A DNA stretch of 64,000 bases, taken from NCBI GenBank assembly GCA_018894105.1, contig CM032133.1, positions 18,676,501 through 18,740,500 on the forward strand, given 5' to 3'. The position numbers were made by a program, and so were the translations under genes. A model generated the notes under the pieces. That model saw nothing but the letters and a program-made list of their open reading frames with translations. It searched no databases and had not been told where the DNA came from. The stretch is from Jacaranda mimosifolia. Its lineage: Eukaryota; Streptophyta; Magnoliopsida; Lamiales; Bignoniaceae. Positions 19,201-30,919 of this stretch are shown here, piece after piece (the stretch's first letter is position 1; each line of letters begins with the position of its first letter).

Positions 19201-22200
19201 AATTCTCTTTGAAAAAAGATTGAAAGAATTATTAGTTTGATTGCTATCGACAGTTCTTAGACATGATCACCAATTCAAGAGAAATACTATAGTTTCTTAA
19301 AACTTCGGGTTGAGAAGGATCTTCTTTCCCCTTGTTGAATGGAAAGCAATTATGGGATTTGATATGTAGTTTGCCAAAGGTTACTTAACGTGGTAGTGCT
19401 CTTAGAATCCTAAGGTATGATGTGCTGCACAATTGGACCAAGTAGAGTATATTTTGAGAACTGCCTTAGTGAAAGACTAGCCTATTGAGACATAATTTGG
19501 ATGTCATGCACGTAGAGAAGAATGTGTTTGACAGTATAACACTATCATGGACATCAAGGAAAAAAGAAAAGATAATATTAAGGCTCGCTTGGACTTGAAT
19601 GTGTGTTGTAGGAGGTGCGAACTTGAGTTAATTCTAAAGGAAAATGGGCAGTGGGGCAAGCCTAAAGCTAAGTATGTCTTAACACCCTACCGAAGGAAAA
19701 TTGTATGTGATTGTTTGAATCCATTATGAATGACTGATGGATATCTTTGTACCTAGCTAGGCGTGTTGACGCGTATGAGCATAAGATTTATGGACTGAAG
19801 ACCACGATTGTCACATCTTCATGGAGCAATTACTACCAATTGTATTTAGAGAATTTCCAGACCATAAATGGAAGTCGTTGGCCAAACTTAGTCAGTTTTT
19901 CAAGGACTTATGTTCTACAACTTTAAGGCACGATGACTTGGACAGAATGAAGAAAACATTCTTATAATTTTGTGCAAGTTAGAAAGAACTTTTCCTTCAG
20001 CATTTTTTGATTGCATGTAGTATCTACTGATCTATTTAGTAGATAAGGCAAGAAATAGAGGACCAGAGCAATATCGGTGGATATATCTATTTGAGAGATA
20101 AAATATTATTTTTATTTAGAAGTTAAATACTTTTGACCATATAACTATAAAGTATTATTTATATTACACTTAAGGAGCTTAGCAGACTTAAAAAAACTGT
20201 GAAGCAAGAGGTACAAGTGGAGGGGCCTATTTGTGAGGCATTTGTTTGCAGAGAGACATCTAGCTTTTGCTCCTACTACTTTCAGTCGCATGTACGTTCT
20301 TTGAGGACGAGAGTAGGTCGGAATGATGATGGTGAAAATGATGCTCTCCACCTACTTTGTCTGTTTTTAGTTAGGTCGATCATGCCTTTGGTGCCTGCAC
20401 GACTAGGTACTTAAGTGATGCTGAGCTTAAAGCTACATCACTATATGTGTTGCTTTGTGAAGAGGTCAAGGATTACCTTGAGTAAGCCATTCAACTAACT
20501 AGCATCAATTTCAATTTCCTTCGAGGTAGGTACTTTTTTTTTTAGTTCTGAAATACAAACATGTAGTTATTTTGTGGAATACTTCAAGGTTGGCGATGCA
20601 AATATCGATGCAGAGATTTAAAATGAATTCGTCTATTAGTTTAAGTCTTATGTAAGTAGGTTTATATTAACTTCATTATGCATGATCCGAGCAATGATAT
20701 GAATTTATCAAAAAACTTCTATCAAAACTAACACTTTATATGATGAATGAGATTCATGACCCAAGCAATGGAATAACAAATTCATCCTTGCATGACTTAG
20801 CTTGGGGCCCTAACAATTAGGACATGACCCAAATACTTTGTAAATGGAATTAAGTTCTACATAGATGTATGGAGTCATGGAAAAAAAATAATGAATAGTG
20901 GTGTATGGGTGAAGGGAGCCGATAGGATTGGTGGTGAGGATGACTATTACAAGATATTGAAGGAGGTGGTTAAGTTAGAATACTTGAGAGAACCTATAAA
21001 GTAGGTGGTTTTATTCTGTTGCGAGTGGTTCGATCCAACTCCTGTGAGAAGAACTCGTATAGTGCATCCAGAATATCATATTATTGAAGTTAGAGAAATG
21101 GGTACGTATAGAAAGTATGGCCAATTTATAATTACCCAACAAATACAACAAGTTTACTATGTACCATATCCCGAAAGAATTAGGGATAAGGTTAATTGGT
21201 GGCTGTTATAAAAACAAAGTGTAGATGTCGAGTTGAGATTGAAATTTCGTTAGAAGTCACTTATCGAAATGATATTCATCGCAGTTGATGTAGTGAATTC
21301 AGATGGTTGATACATGATTTAATAGTTCATAATTATCTTTTAGAAGATGTCGATAGATCGTATGCACAACATATATATAGTATCGTTAGTGATATGAGGA
21401 AGAACATACATGGTATAGTGACGATGAAGATGAATTTCATGATGATGATGATGAGACTAATGACTCCGAATATTACGACAAAAATCGAATTATGTTAGTG
21501 GTATGGCATGTTTGTTTGAACTTGTTTGTTTTATTGATTTTAATTTTTAATTGTTCTTATGTATTTAGTTAATTAATTTGTCATGTTGATATTGTTGTCC
21601 TTATATATTGAAATTTGATGTATGTTTTTTTTTTTTTTATAGATCGCACACCAGTCACGTATCTGTCCCCATCATCAACAGACCAGTTAAGTATTCGTTC
21701 CCTCTCTCTGCCCCACCGGCCGATGGATAGGATGCATCTTTTTATACTTTCTTTGTAATGATGATTTGTTTGTAATTGGGTTTATATTTATAAAATTATA
21801 ATTTTTTGAAATATATGATAATTTTTATTAATTCATATATTTATAGTTTTGTAGTATACAAAATAGTTCAATAGGTTACAGGTATAAAAAGTAGAATTTG
21901 GAAGATTAAATTATAAAAAAGAAAATTAAATTTCAGACAAAATTTCCTCAAAAATTTTAATTTAATTTAATAATAAAAAATTATTTCCAACGGATTGCTG
22001 ACAACATTCCGTCGAAAAGAAAAAAAATTAATAAAACAAAAAATCCATCAAAAATTTTCTGGTGGAAAATTTGTTTGGAAATTGAATGAAAAATGAACTG
22101 TCTCAAATGATATAAAATCCATCTAATAAGTGTCGAAAATGTGTCATAAATTTTCCTAAAAAAAATGAGTGTCGGAAAAGTAACGAAAACTAATTTGCAA

Positions 22201-22309
22201 CGAGGCTTTTTCCAAGTTGAAAATTTCTATCGAAAAGCCGTTGGAAAATTGTCATTTCATCGACAATTTGCTGGAATTTGTCAAAAAATACCATAAAAAA
22301 AATCAAGTG
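16209..22309 (+). mobile_element. CACTA (En/Spm) transposon, 6.1 kb, TSD TCT
   Basis: The left end CACTACAAAAAAAATTC starts at 16209, after TCT (16206-16208). The right end ...AAAAATCAAGTG finishes at 22309 and is followed by TCT (22310-22312), so a 3-bp target duplication typical of CACTA elements is present. The right terminus is degenerate (CAAGTG in place of GTAGTG). Subterminal zones at 16230-16500 and 21960-22290 are rich in 'tccgacgaaa', 'ttccgtcgaaa' and 'cgacgga' repeats. Inside lies a tnp2-class transposase remnant. It interrupts the gag-like ORF described above. Confidence 0.85.
17806..21260 (+). pseudogene. TNP2-like CACTA transposase, degenerate
   Basis: In order on the + strand: a transposase-associated domain (17806-17975; FWMYNRLYPGRARIRQEFM, GVEEFIYH, KIRCSYKRCE with its Cys pair), an N-terminal linker (YDAMGINW, AQRFYNLL), the transposase_21 core (18440-19700; NYYKARKLVSRLDL-like, NGCMLYYKTYANDNQYKSCG, FPLIPWLQRLF, YLQLLIDELNKLW, MRVALLWTINDFPAYG), a DUF4218-like region (19790-20400; CKLERTFPSAFFD, RGPEQYRWIY, VEGPICEAFV, SSFCSYYF) and a DUF4216-like C-terminus (20930-21260; VVLFCCEWFDPTP, VYYVPYPERIRDKVNWW). 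Introns may account for a few breaks, but many stops and frameshifts remain, so it should not encode active transposase. Confidence 0.85.
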
Positions 22310-24015
22310 TCTCTATCACTTTGCTCTCAGTCCCAAAGTAGAAGAGCTTTCGGAACCTTTTGGTAGTTACTTAACTCTTACCTTTCATTTTCTTTACTAG
22401 AAGAAGCTTACTGATCCTAACGTACTTTTGCAGAGAAACCTTGTACAAAGGCCTTTCTCTTGGCTGCAGTTGCTGAGTAGCCAAGTAGGCAGAAAAAATT
22501 GCCTTCCCAAGTGCTAAGGAGGTTCCGACAGCTTTTCCTAGACACCCTCTACTACAACTTCAGAGGCTTCACCTCTAAAGAAAAGTATTGCTCTTCTTCT
22601 TTATCTAGCGATAGTGACATTCCTCGCAGTGCATGTCTGTGAGACCATCCCAAAAGAGCCGAGCTCGTTGAGCTCCCTAAACTTTCACAGAAGTTGTCCT
22701 AGCACTTATTTTATGACCAACAACTGGATTTTGATTGACTCGTCTCACACCTTTGATCGTGATTTTTTGAGGGGTTTATCCGCTGGTTTAGATTGATAGA
22801 TTATTAATGAGACGCACTTTGAAGACCTCCGAGCCTAATTTGCCTCGCATCTTTCTAAGGTAAACCAAATTAATAAGTACACCAGCTAATTCTCCCTGTG
22901 CTTATACATGGTTTTATATACAGGCTAGTAGCATACTGGTGGTATACTAGCTCAGTGGGAGGGAGAGTTGTAAAAATTATAGTAGAGAAAAAGAAACTTG
23001 TATTTGAGCTTCCCCAACTCAAGTCTGAGACTGGTAAATTCAGAGAATTGAAGGAGCAACTATCTTCCATTAAGGAAAAGTACACTAAAAGTATTTTTTG
23101 ACCATTCAAAAGTTGAGATCAAGGTGGTCGAGCTGTTGGGCCAACATGAGGAAGTGTTGGAGAGGGCTAGAGAGGAATGGCACCACGAGGCCAAGGACTC
23201 CTTTTTTGAAGTGTTCCATGATACTGAAGAGGGTCGAGACTTCCTAGAGGTTTGCTGGCAGTCTCGCTTAACATAGTTTATGAAAAGTAATAAATTTAAA
23301 CAAATACTAGTCAATAAAGCACTGAAGTACTATTATCATGGTATCAACACCTGTGCTGGTCAGTTGGAAGTGAATGGTATCTTGGGGCTTATCCAAGTCG
23401 ATGAAAACGTCGATCGTATGCACGGACTACACTCCTTGCATCTGACTTTGAGGATGGAGGAGAAAATGATGTAGAAGCCGAGATACCCCAAACCGAGCCT
23501 CTTCCAGCTGATGTGCCATTAGCTACTAGAGGGGATAGATCTTAATGCATTTGGCTCTTCTCAATAGCTCCCTAGACAGTCTTAGGATATAGTGACATAG
23601 AGCTTTTGGGGGTTATCTCATCAATTATTGGAAATAATTTGCTTTCGTAACTTTATTGTTCATTCTAACTAGACTAGTTTATATGCATGCTACCTTTGCC
23701 TGCTACTATAGATAATGATGTTTCTGGTCTTTAATGCTCAAATGCAATGTTGTTTTTTGCTTAAATACATCTGCATGAAATAAAACTAGCATACCTTAAA
23801 AAGCTTAAAAACAGCTTCAAAAGAATTTGACTATCTATCTAACTAAGATATTGTGCCTTAAATTAGGCGTTGCTGATCAACTTACCTGAGGTAATAGTAG
23901 TTTGAGATTTGTTTCAGTATAAGTGCCCCCCAAGCTATTGATTTATTGATCCCTTAGACACCATAATATTATTTGAATTAATATACTTCAAGCACTTTTG
24001 AGTTGAATCTTGAGG

Positions 24016-24262
24016 CTTATCCAAGTTTGATTTTCAACTTCCATTTCATTTGAGCCATGTGTTTGGAGGCCTATTTTAGCTTTTATTTTTAGCATCCAAC
24101 TCATCCGAGCTGAATGTTTGGCAACTTATTCGAGCTTTGTTTTCAGCATCCAACTCATCTGAGTTGAATGTTTGGAGCCTCATTCGAGCTTTGTTTTCAA
24201 CATCCTACTCATCTGAGTTGAACGTTTGGAAGCTCCTTCGAGCTTTGCTTTCATGAATTCAT
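24016..24262. repeat. 54-bp tandem repeat, about 4.5 copies
   Basis: Units start at about 24016, 24071, 24125, 24179 and 24233 (period 54, first unit 55). The shared words are CGAGCTTTGTTTTCA, CATCCAACTCATCTGAG and TTGAATGTTTGGA. The first two copies are the most diverged. The repeat sits between the end of the Tat-like pol and the opposite-strand extra ORF. Confidence 0.9.
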
Positions 24263-24302
24263 ATTCTTGAGGGAACGAAAAATATCTTTGCACTAATCAA
24301 AT

Positions 24303-25975
24303 TCAAAACTTGAAAAAGTAAACAAGACTGAAAGAAATGCCAACAAGAAATAAAAACTTTACATGTAAAAACATTTTAAGTTTAGCATATTCTGAGGACA
24401 TGCTATTTTTTTTTCTTTCTAAAGTCTCCAACTCATATGAACCACTAGCCTTATATAGCCTTTCCAAGGTTGGGTTAAGTTTTCCCACATTTCCTCTAAC
24501 TTCAACTTTCCTTAACACTAAATCACCAACCTGGAGCTCTTGGCTTGACCCTCTTATTGAAGGCCATATGCACTTTTTACTTATAACCCTTGTACCAAGT
24601 ACCAATTAGTGACTTTTTCTTGTCCATTTGCTTGACAATGCACTATCGAGCCGAAATGTTGAGCTATTTTCATCTCCTTGCACCACGCCTATCTTAGCCC
24701 CTTGAAATTATTTTCCATTATCAGAGATCAGCTCTCAAGGAATATTGAACTGAAAGACTATATTTTTCCACAAAAATCTTAGAACTTCCCTTTTGTGATC
24801 TTGGCCAGAGCTTTGACCTCAATCCACTTGCTGAAATAATCAATTGCCTTTAACAAAAATTTTCTTTGCCGTCCACCCACTGGGAATGGACCAACTATAT
24901 CTACCCCCATTTTGCAGAAGGGATTAGGAAACTCATTAGATGCATTGTCTTGGTAGGTATATGAATAACCTAAGCATATCTTTGGCACTTTTCGCACTTT
25001 TATACTAGCATTCCTGTATTTGCTTGTATGGTAGGCTAGAAGTAGCTTACCCTTAGAACCTTAGTTGCCAACACTGCTCTTCCAAGGTCATTTCAGCAAC
25101 ATCCTTTATGTATTTTTTGTAAAATAATTCATCCTCTCGTGGTGACAAACATTGTAGCAAAGATTGTGAAAAAGCTTCTTAAACATTTGGTCAACTAGCT
25201 GCTAATAAGTAACCCCTATATTTTTGAGACCAAAAGGCATAATGAGATAATAATAAGTTCCCTTGAAGGTAATAAAGCTTACTCGTTTGCGATCGTTTGG
25301 ATACAATGGTATTTGGTGGTATCCTTGTGAAGCATCCATCATGCTAAACAGCTCTCAACCTGAACTGGAATCTACAAGGTAACCAATCCTTGGTAGAGGG
25401 TAGAAATCCTTGGGGCATGCCTTATTGAGGTCTTTGAAATTCACATAAACTTTCCATTTTCTCGCTTGCTTAGATACCAATACAACATTAGATATCTACT
25501 AAGGAAATGGGATTTTGACAATGTGCCCAACATCTAGTAGCTTTTCTATCTCTTTGTATGATGAGATTGTTCCTCGGACCAAAGTCTCTTTTCCTTTATC
25601 TCACAATCTTGGTGAGAGGATCGTTATTAAGTTTGTGCTTAGCTATACTAGGGTATATACATGTCAAATCTTTGGCAAAAGGCAAATACATCTACATATT
25701 CTTGTAGTATAATAGTAAGTTGTGTTACTAGATTTGGATTGAAGTGTGATCTGACTCGGGTTGTCTCTTGGTACCACTAGGAACAAGTTCAATTGTCATA
25801 AGCTCTCCAGCAGGTTTGAGCAAAGGTTGTGGTATAACTGCTGCGGTGTACAAGTACTTTGTTGTCTATGCTGGTATAACTCCAATTCCATTTTATTGCT
25901 CCCCTTCTTCACTGCTTCCACATAGCATTTTTAGGAAGCACATTGGTCACCTAATATTTCTCTTACCAACTTGCC
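24303..25975 (-). pseudogene. Ty3/gypsy Tat-like pol remnant (RT and integrase, RNase H lost)
   Basis: Minus-strand frames give, from high coordinates: a pre-RT linker (about 25960-25600, with a decayed KHKLNNDPLTKIVR-like motif), reverse transcriptase (25600-25150; NVVLVSKQARKWKVYVNF, DLNKACPKDFYPLPRID, FSMMDASQGYHQIPLYP, DRKRVSFITFKGTYYY, MPFGLKN), then an integrase zinc-binding part (about 25080-24950), the integrase core start (24997-24779; KMGVDIVGPFPVGGRQRKF, AIDYFSKWIEVKALAKIT) and its C-terminal segment (24605-24400; LQVGDLVLRKVEVRG). RNase H is missing between about 25150 and 25090. The wording DLNKACPKD and the VGDLVLRKV tail fit the Tat lineage. Gag is not seen beyond 25975, where another repeat begins. 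Confidence 0.8.
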
Positions 25976-27472
25976 CTTAGGGCGGTAAATGGATATTTGA
26001 TAATTTATTTATCATTTGCATCCGTATCTATTTATATAAAATATTATCTGCAACCATTTAAAATGAATATTATCCGTATTCGATTAGTAGATATTCAGTT
26101 GTAAATGGATACGAATATGGTAATTGAATATTCGATCCATTTAATATCCACTTTGAATATATATTGGATATATCCATTTATATATTTGATTATCCATAAT
26201 TATATCTGTTATTGATAAATAATATTTAAAAAGTTATTCTATATAGTATATTTTAATTTTCTCATATATTTTGAATACAATAAGTGATATTTAGAAATTA
26301 TCATATATGATCAATATTATATATAGAATATTATTTATTTTTTTAATATAAAGTCTCATAACATATATATTTGTATAAATTACAACTAAAAAATTGGGAA
26401 TAAAAATTAATAAATTTAAAAATTATAGAAATATTAAGAAAAAAAACTAAAGAATCAATATATGAAGGGCGAAGTTAATCAACATAAAATGATTATTGAT
26501 TGACTTTGTAATTAATTAATTTAATATTAATTAATCCTAAAATTTTAATTAGTTATAAAGTCAATAATTAATTAAAAAATTAACTAAATGAAGAACAATT
26601 AATTTTTTAATTTTATAATAAGACAATAGTTTTTTTTAACTAGCTATAAGGACATTAATTATTTTAAAATACATTTAGGGCTATAAATGGATATTTAAAA
26701 ATTCGTTTACCGTTCTCATTCATATCCATTCATATAAAATTTATTCGCATCTATTTAAAGCGGATATTATTCATATTCGATCAATAGATATTCGATTATA
26801 AATAGAAAAGAATATGATAAATGTGCATCTGATTCATTTAATATTCTCTCCGAATATATATTTATTAAATAATATATTATTTATATTTTTTAATAAAAAT
26901 CTCATGATCCATATATGCATATACATAAAATATAATTGAAGAATTGGGAAGAAAAACAAATATATTTAAAAAATTATTGTAATATAGAGAAAAAAATTAA
27001 AAAATAAAGTTAATCAACATAATTATTGTTGGTTGACTTTATAATTAATACACTTTAAATATCATTATTAATTTTAATTAGTACTAATAATCAATTAGAA
27101 AGTCAATGCTATTTGTTTCATTGCTTTTCTTTTAGTGAAATTGTATAGTTCCTTTTATTAATTAAAAATATTTATTTGTTATTCACGTATTTGAATATTC
27201 GTAAATAGTTATCTAAATAATTATCATTGAATATGAATATAAAAAAAATAATTTGAATGCAAGTAAATTTAATTAAATATGAATACATTTAAATAATTAT
27301 AATCAAATACAGATATATTCGAATTCGATCGATATCCAATGGATACGAATTCGGATATCATTCTTAAATATCCATCAAATCTGTATTCGTATTCGAATAT
27401 TCAAAAAGTTAAACAGATACGAATATGAAAATAGTATATCCGATCAATTTAATATTCGTTTACATCCCTAAA
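25976..27472. repeat. AT-rich TIR repeat (hAT-like), containing its own left terminus twice
   Basis: The left end TTAGGGCGGTAAATGGATA at 25977 and the right end TATTCGTTTACATCCCTAAA at about 27455-27474 are imperfect inverted repeats (TAGGGATGTAAAC type). A second left terminus (TTAGGGCTATAAATGGATA) starts at about 26683, and the next 200 bp repeat 25977-26180 in direct orientation ('cattcatatccattcatataaaat', 'tattcgatcaatagatattcg'). So the unit is a nested or partly duplicated copy of one family. No coding capacity is seen. Confidence 0.55.
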
Positions 27473-27903
27473 TATATCAATATATTGCGTATACTGTGAA
27501 ATATATTCATAATTTTATTGTTTAATATTATTTAATCAATATTTGAAAGAAAGGTAAAATTCTTTCGGTTGATCTTGAAATGATAGCAAAAATTATATTT
27601 TTGATCCCGTAGTTTAATTGTGTATGTATTGCTAGTTCCGAGCTTATGGCGTTGAACACTTTTGGTCCAAATTTCATAAATTTTTAAACTTTTGGTCCTC
27701 CTTCCAATTTTCCATTAAAATATGAACGAAAACAGTTGTTTATTTATGAAAAGCCCCGTGAAGTTTTATCTATTTATGAAAGATCCACAAAATATGCCAC
27801 TTGACCCTCACTAAAAAAAATTAAAATAAAAAACCACAAAAACTCTCTAAACAATATTTAACATGATATTTATTTATAATATATGTATATATATAAATAT
27901 ATA
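27473..27903. other. Intergenic AT-rich DNA
   Basis: No gene. A segment at 27590-27740 has the words 'gatcccgtagtttaatt' and 'cttttggtcc' seen in many dispersed plant repeats. An AT microsatellite at about 27876-27903 forms the left flank of the LTR-like unit that follows. Confidence 0.35.
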
Positions 27904-30108
27904 TGAAGTCAAGTGTAGCACTAGAATTCAATAAATAAAGCACAAAATTGCTAAATTAACTAGGCTACACTCGAGACCAAGGATCTAGCCATGCTTCCAA
28001 TTCAGATTTGGATGAAGAAATACTTTGAATGCTCAAAAATCCAAGGAAAGGAGGAAGAACATTTCAACACTTGAAAACTGTCTTCCAATGTTGTAGCAGC
28101 AACTTGGCAACAATTCGGCAACAATTGCCTATCCAAATCACCTCATAATTTGTTGAAAATTGGACACAATCTCCTCTACACCTTGAGGAATCTCCAGTAA
28201 AAATTTCAGAGAAAAAAGGAATCCAGCAAGATCTAGAAAAATGGCTCCAAACTTTCTGCTCAAGCAGTAGATCTCCAAAAGCCAAGCAATCCAATCGTCT
28301 TGCCTCTAATGTAAAGATCCACACACCAATGGCAAATCCAAATCTCTCCTAGGCCAGCTGGAAAACCAAAGAGAGAAGAGAGATGATGAAGGCCGAATTG
28401 TGAGAGGGAGAGGTGAAGAAAATATGAAGCCTTAACACATGAGAGAATCACACAAAATTGGGGGGGAAAAATGGAATGTAACTTGCAGATTGTGAATACA
28501 TGCATGGTCGGCCACCTTACCTCCTATTTATAGGAATGGAGGCGTGGTGCAAGTTGGCATCACACCTCCCATGAGGTTGGCGCCACCTTGCCTTGCAAGT
28601 TGCATGTGTGAAATTCTTAATTTCATTTGCTTTTGAATTTCATTTAGAATCTTCATTTCATTTCATGAAATGTCATCCAAATAAATTCAAATGCACTCCA
28701 AATGAATTCTTTCATTTCAAATTTCCTTTCAAATTAATTCCTTAATTTAATTAATTGGTCTTGACTTAACTCTTTAAGTCAAGTAGCTTAATTCTTTAAA
28801 CTCTTAACTCCTTAAATTAACTTGAACAATTGATAGTCATATGTTACGAATTAAATTAACTTCATAATTTAATTGGTCTAATTTAACTCCTTAAATTATT
28901 TAGATCAATTTACAATTAAATTAATCAAGCCAAAATGACCAAAAAATTAGTCAATCGTTTCCCTCCAAAAATCGGTCAAGTGGAATTTCTAACTCTTAGA
29001 AAATTCACTTCGCAAGCAGGATTTTCAATTGTCTTTTGTGTGTGACCCATTAGATGCTACTATTCATTGAACATGGGCTCACAACTCTTGTGACTTTTGG
29101 AATATCGAATTATTCACATTAATTTAAACTTCTTTAAACTAATGACTCAATTCAATTAATCTCCATTAATTGAAGAATACTTAATCTCTATAGTTGATGT
29201 ACAACCTCAAGCCCATGGAGCCCAACTAATTGGCCAAAATGAATATGCATTTGGAGAACCATTCTAGCTCTATGCTTGCCATGCAAATACGGTCCTTCCA
29301 TCTCCTATCTCCCGAAAGAGGCCTAGAACAAGATATTTACCAGCTCCCTAATAGCCTCGATAACTATGCTTCTATTCCCAATGTTTAATTCCCTTTTCAA
29401 ATTGTCATTCTACTTTACGCAAGGATTTCGTGGAATTGATCATCATAGAATATATAAGAGATGTACTCGCCCTTCACAACGATAAGGAGTTGGATTCTAT
29501 CTTGGATCTCACAAACCTCCATATCTAAGTAGCTCATATCCAAGCTCAACCCGAAAGACCCGCAAAGTGGCCAAGGAAGAGTAAAAACATGAGGACCTGA
29601 ACACAAGGTTACCATGGATCCTCAGATCAAAGAATTAATTATATACACTAGCGTAAGTTGGAGAACTTGCCACTACCGACTTGCCATTATGACTATCTAG
29701 CGGATTCTCTGGGCGGGCCTTCAGTGAACTTGTTTTCTAACAAGCACCCACTAATATACATCTATGTCTAACATGGATTGCTCATAAAACGAAGTAATAT
29801 CCAACCCTTGGATTTATGCATTGTTAGTGTAAGTCTATCCAAATTTTAGATGCCCTGTCTCATAAGATTCTACGACTTAGAAGATTTTAAGATCACAACT
29901 GTGTAAGACATATTTCATGATCACTACTCAATATATGACCAAGTTCTATAGTCTTGTGTGATCTAAGGGCTTCAACCAAATGCCAGTAAAGTAAAATAAG
30001 CATAAGATGAAGATGACCATTTATAATAAATATCATTCAATTAAGAATGTATTACAAGTAAAATAGTTTACATGCCAATTTAATTTGTTGTGGGGCACTA
30101 TTCCAACA
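27904..30108 (-). mobile_element. Solo-LTR candidate, 2.2 kb
   Basis: On the minus strand the segment starts TGTTGGAATAGTGCCCCAC (ending at 30108 on +) and ends ...CACTTGACTTCA (27904 on +), so it is bounded by TG...CA. Both sides are flanked by ATATA (27899-27903 and 30109-30113), a possible 5-bp target duplication, but the surroundings are AT microsatellite so this could be chance. No protein-coding domain is found inside, which fits a solo LTR. Short minus-strand frames at 28064-28505 have no family features. Confidence 0.45.
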
Positions 30109-30229
30109 ATATATGGATATATATATACAAATCTATATTATATATATACTTAAATACACGCATATATATAATACACACACATATATGTATATACATATAT
30201 GTTATATAAAACCCACCTCCACCTCTAAC

Positions 30230-30545
30230 CCCCTACCCAAATCCTGGCGGCCGGCAATGCTTGGCCATGGCCTACGGTTGGCCTGGTGCTGAGCAAGGCT
30301 GCTGATCGCCCAGCCCAGTCATGGCTAGTCAGTTTGTGGGCTGGCAGGGGTTGGGGAATGGGGTGGCAGTTGGTTGCGGAGGTGGGTTGGGATGGGGTGG
30401 GGGGCCTAACAAGTCCATGGCCAGTCGATTGTTGGCTGGCAGCAATGACGGGGAGGGGGCCAACAGGAGGGTGGGGGCCGAGGGATTTGCCTAATGGGAC
30501 CGGAGGTGGAGGGGAAATTGGGTGAGGTAGGTGGGGGTGGGAGAA
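30230..30545 (+). other. GC-rich, G-strand-biased island
   Basis: A stretch of about 300 bp, very rich in G on the + strand (many GGGTGG, GGTGGGG, GGAGG words), embedded in AT-rich DNA. An open frame at 30286-30525 follows from the composition and resembles no known protein. Repeated 'atggccagtcg / atggctagtcag' words suggest internal duplication. It may belong to a dispersed repeat. Confidence 0.4.
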
Positions 30546-30691
30546 AAAGTCAAAAAGATAATCTTTTTCTTTGTTTTTTTTTTAAGTTTTTATTTATTTC
30601 TTTTTAACTAATTTATTAAGTGTTAATTTATGTATTATGATTCACACTTAATGATAATATTTCCCGGTGCCGGTAACCTAATAGGGGAGAC

Positions 30692-30740
30692 AAAAAAAAG
30701 GCACCTGGTAAGACCAAAAAAAGGCACTTGGTAAGACAAA
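30692..30740. repeat. Short 22-bp tandem duplication
   Basis: Two copies of a unit reading GGCACxTGGTAAGAC followed by A-rich sequence, one directly after the other, just after a TGCCGGTAACC word. No function is apparent. Confidence 0.6.
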
Positions 30741-30867
30741 AAACACGAAAAACCGTTTCAAAGAAACCAGACTGTTTATTAATTTAGTTGGTTAGTGGGC
30801 TTTATCAAAATCTTCTGAAGTCCACTGGCATGTCTCGCAAAACTCATATTTAAATATATATTTCCCA

Positions 30868-30900
30868 TTTATTAATAATAATAATAATAATAATAATATG
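30868..30900. repeat. (TAA)n microsatellite
   Basis: About nine TAA/AAT units in a row, 225 bp before the DUF1195 start codon and at the AT-rich to mixed-composition transition. Confidence 0.9.
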
Positions 30901-30919
30901 TTGAGAGAATCCAATACGT

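Larger units (their letters stand above)
15449..23545 (+). pseudogene. Retrotransposon-associated extra ORF (antisense to adjacent pol), split by a CACTA element
   Basis: Two + strand segments, 15449-16208 and 22313-23545, together resemble a gag-like 'retrotransposon protein' widespread in plant genomes. The left part has EYVIVVPHSSDWPYMP, a FYFEHMRGGLRFP motif, FGICVNQFTPI, LGFIIQCRHL, FHSFF and FWKEHYSYISS-EPWVF. The right part has a coiled-coil-like stretch (KSETGKFRELKEQLSSIKEKY), HHEAKDSFFEVFHDTEEGRDFLEVCW, NKALKYYYHGINTCAGQLE and a Pro/Glu end with stop near 23545. There are several frameshifts and stops, so it is dead. It lies downstream of, and opposite in strand to, the Tat-like pol at 24303-25975. 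Additional antisense ORFs in this position are known from Tat-lineage elements such as Grande; assigning this ORF to that class is inference. Confidence 0.6.

Noticed and set aside
24016..24262. 54-bp repeats as a possible CRISPR array
   Set aside because: The units repeat end to end without unique spacers.
30286..30525. Gly/Trp-rich 79-residue open frame
   Set aside because: It arises from a G-biased composition; no ATG start and no known family.
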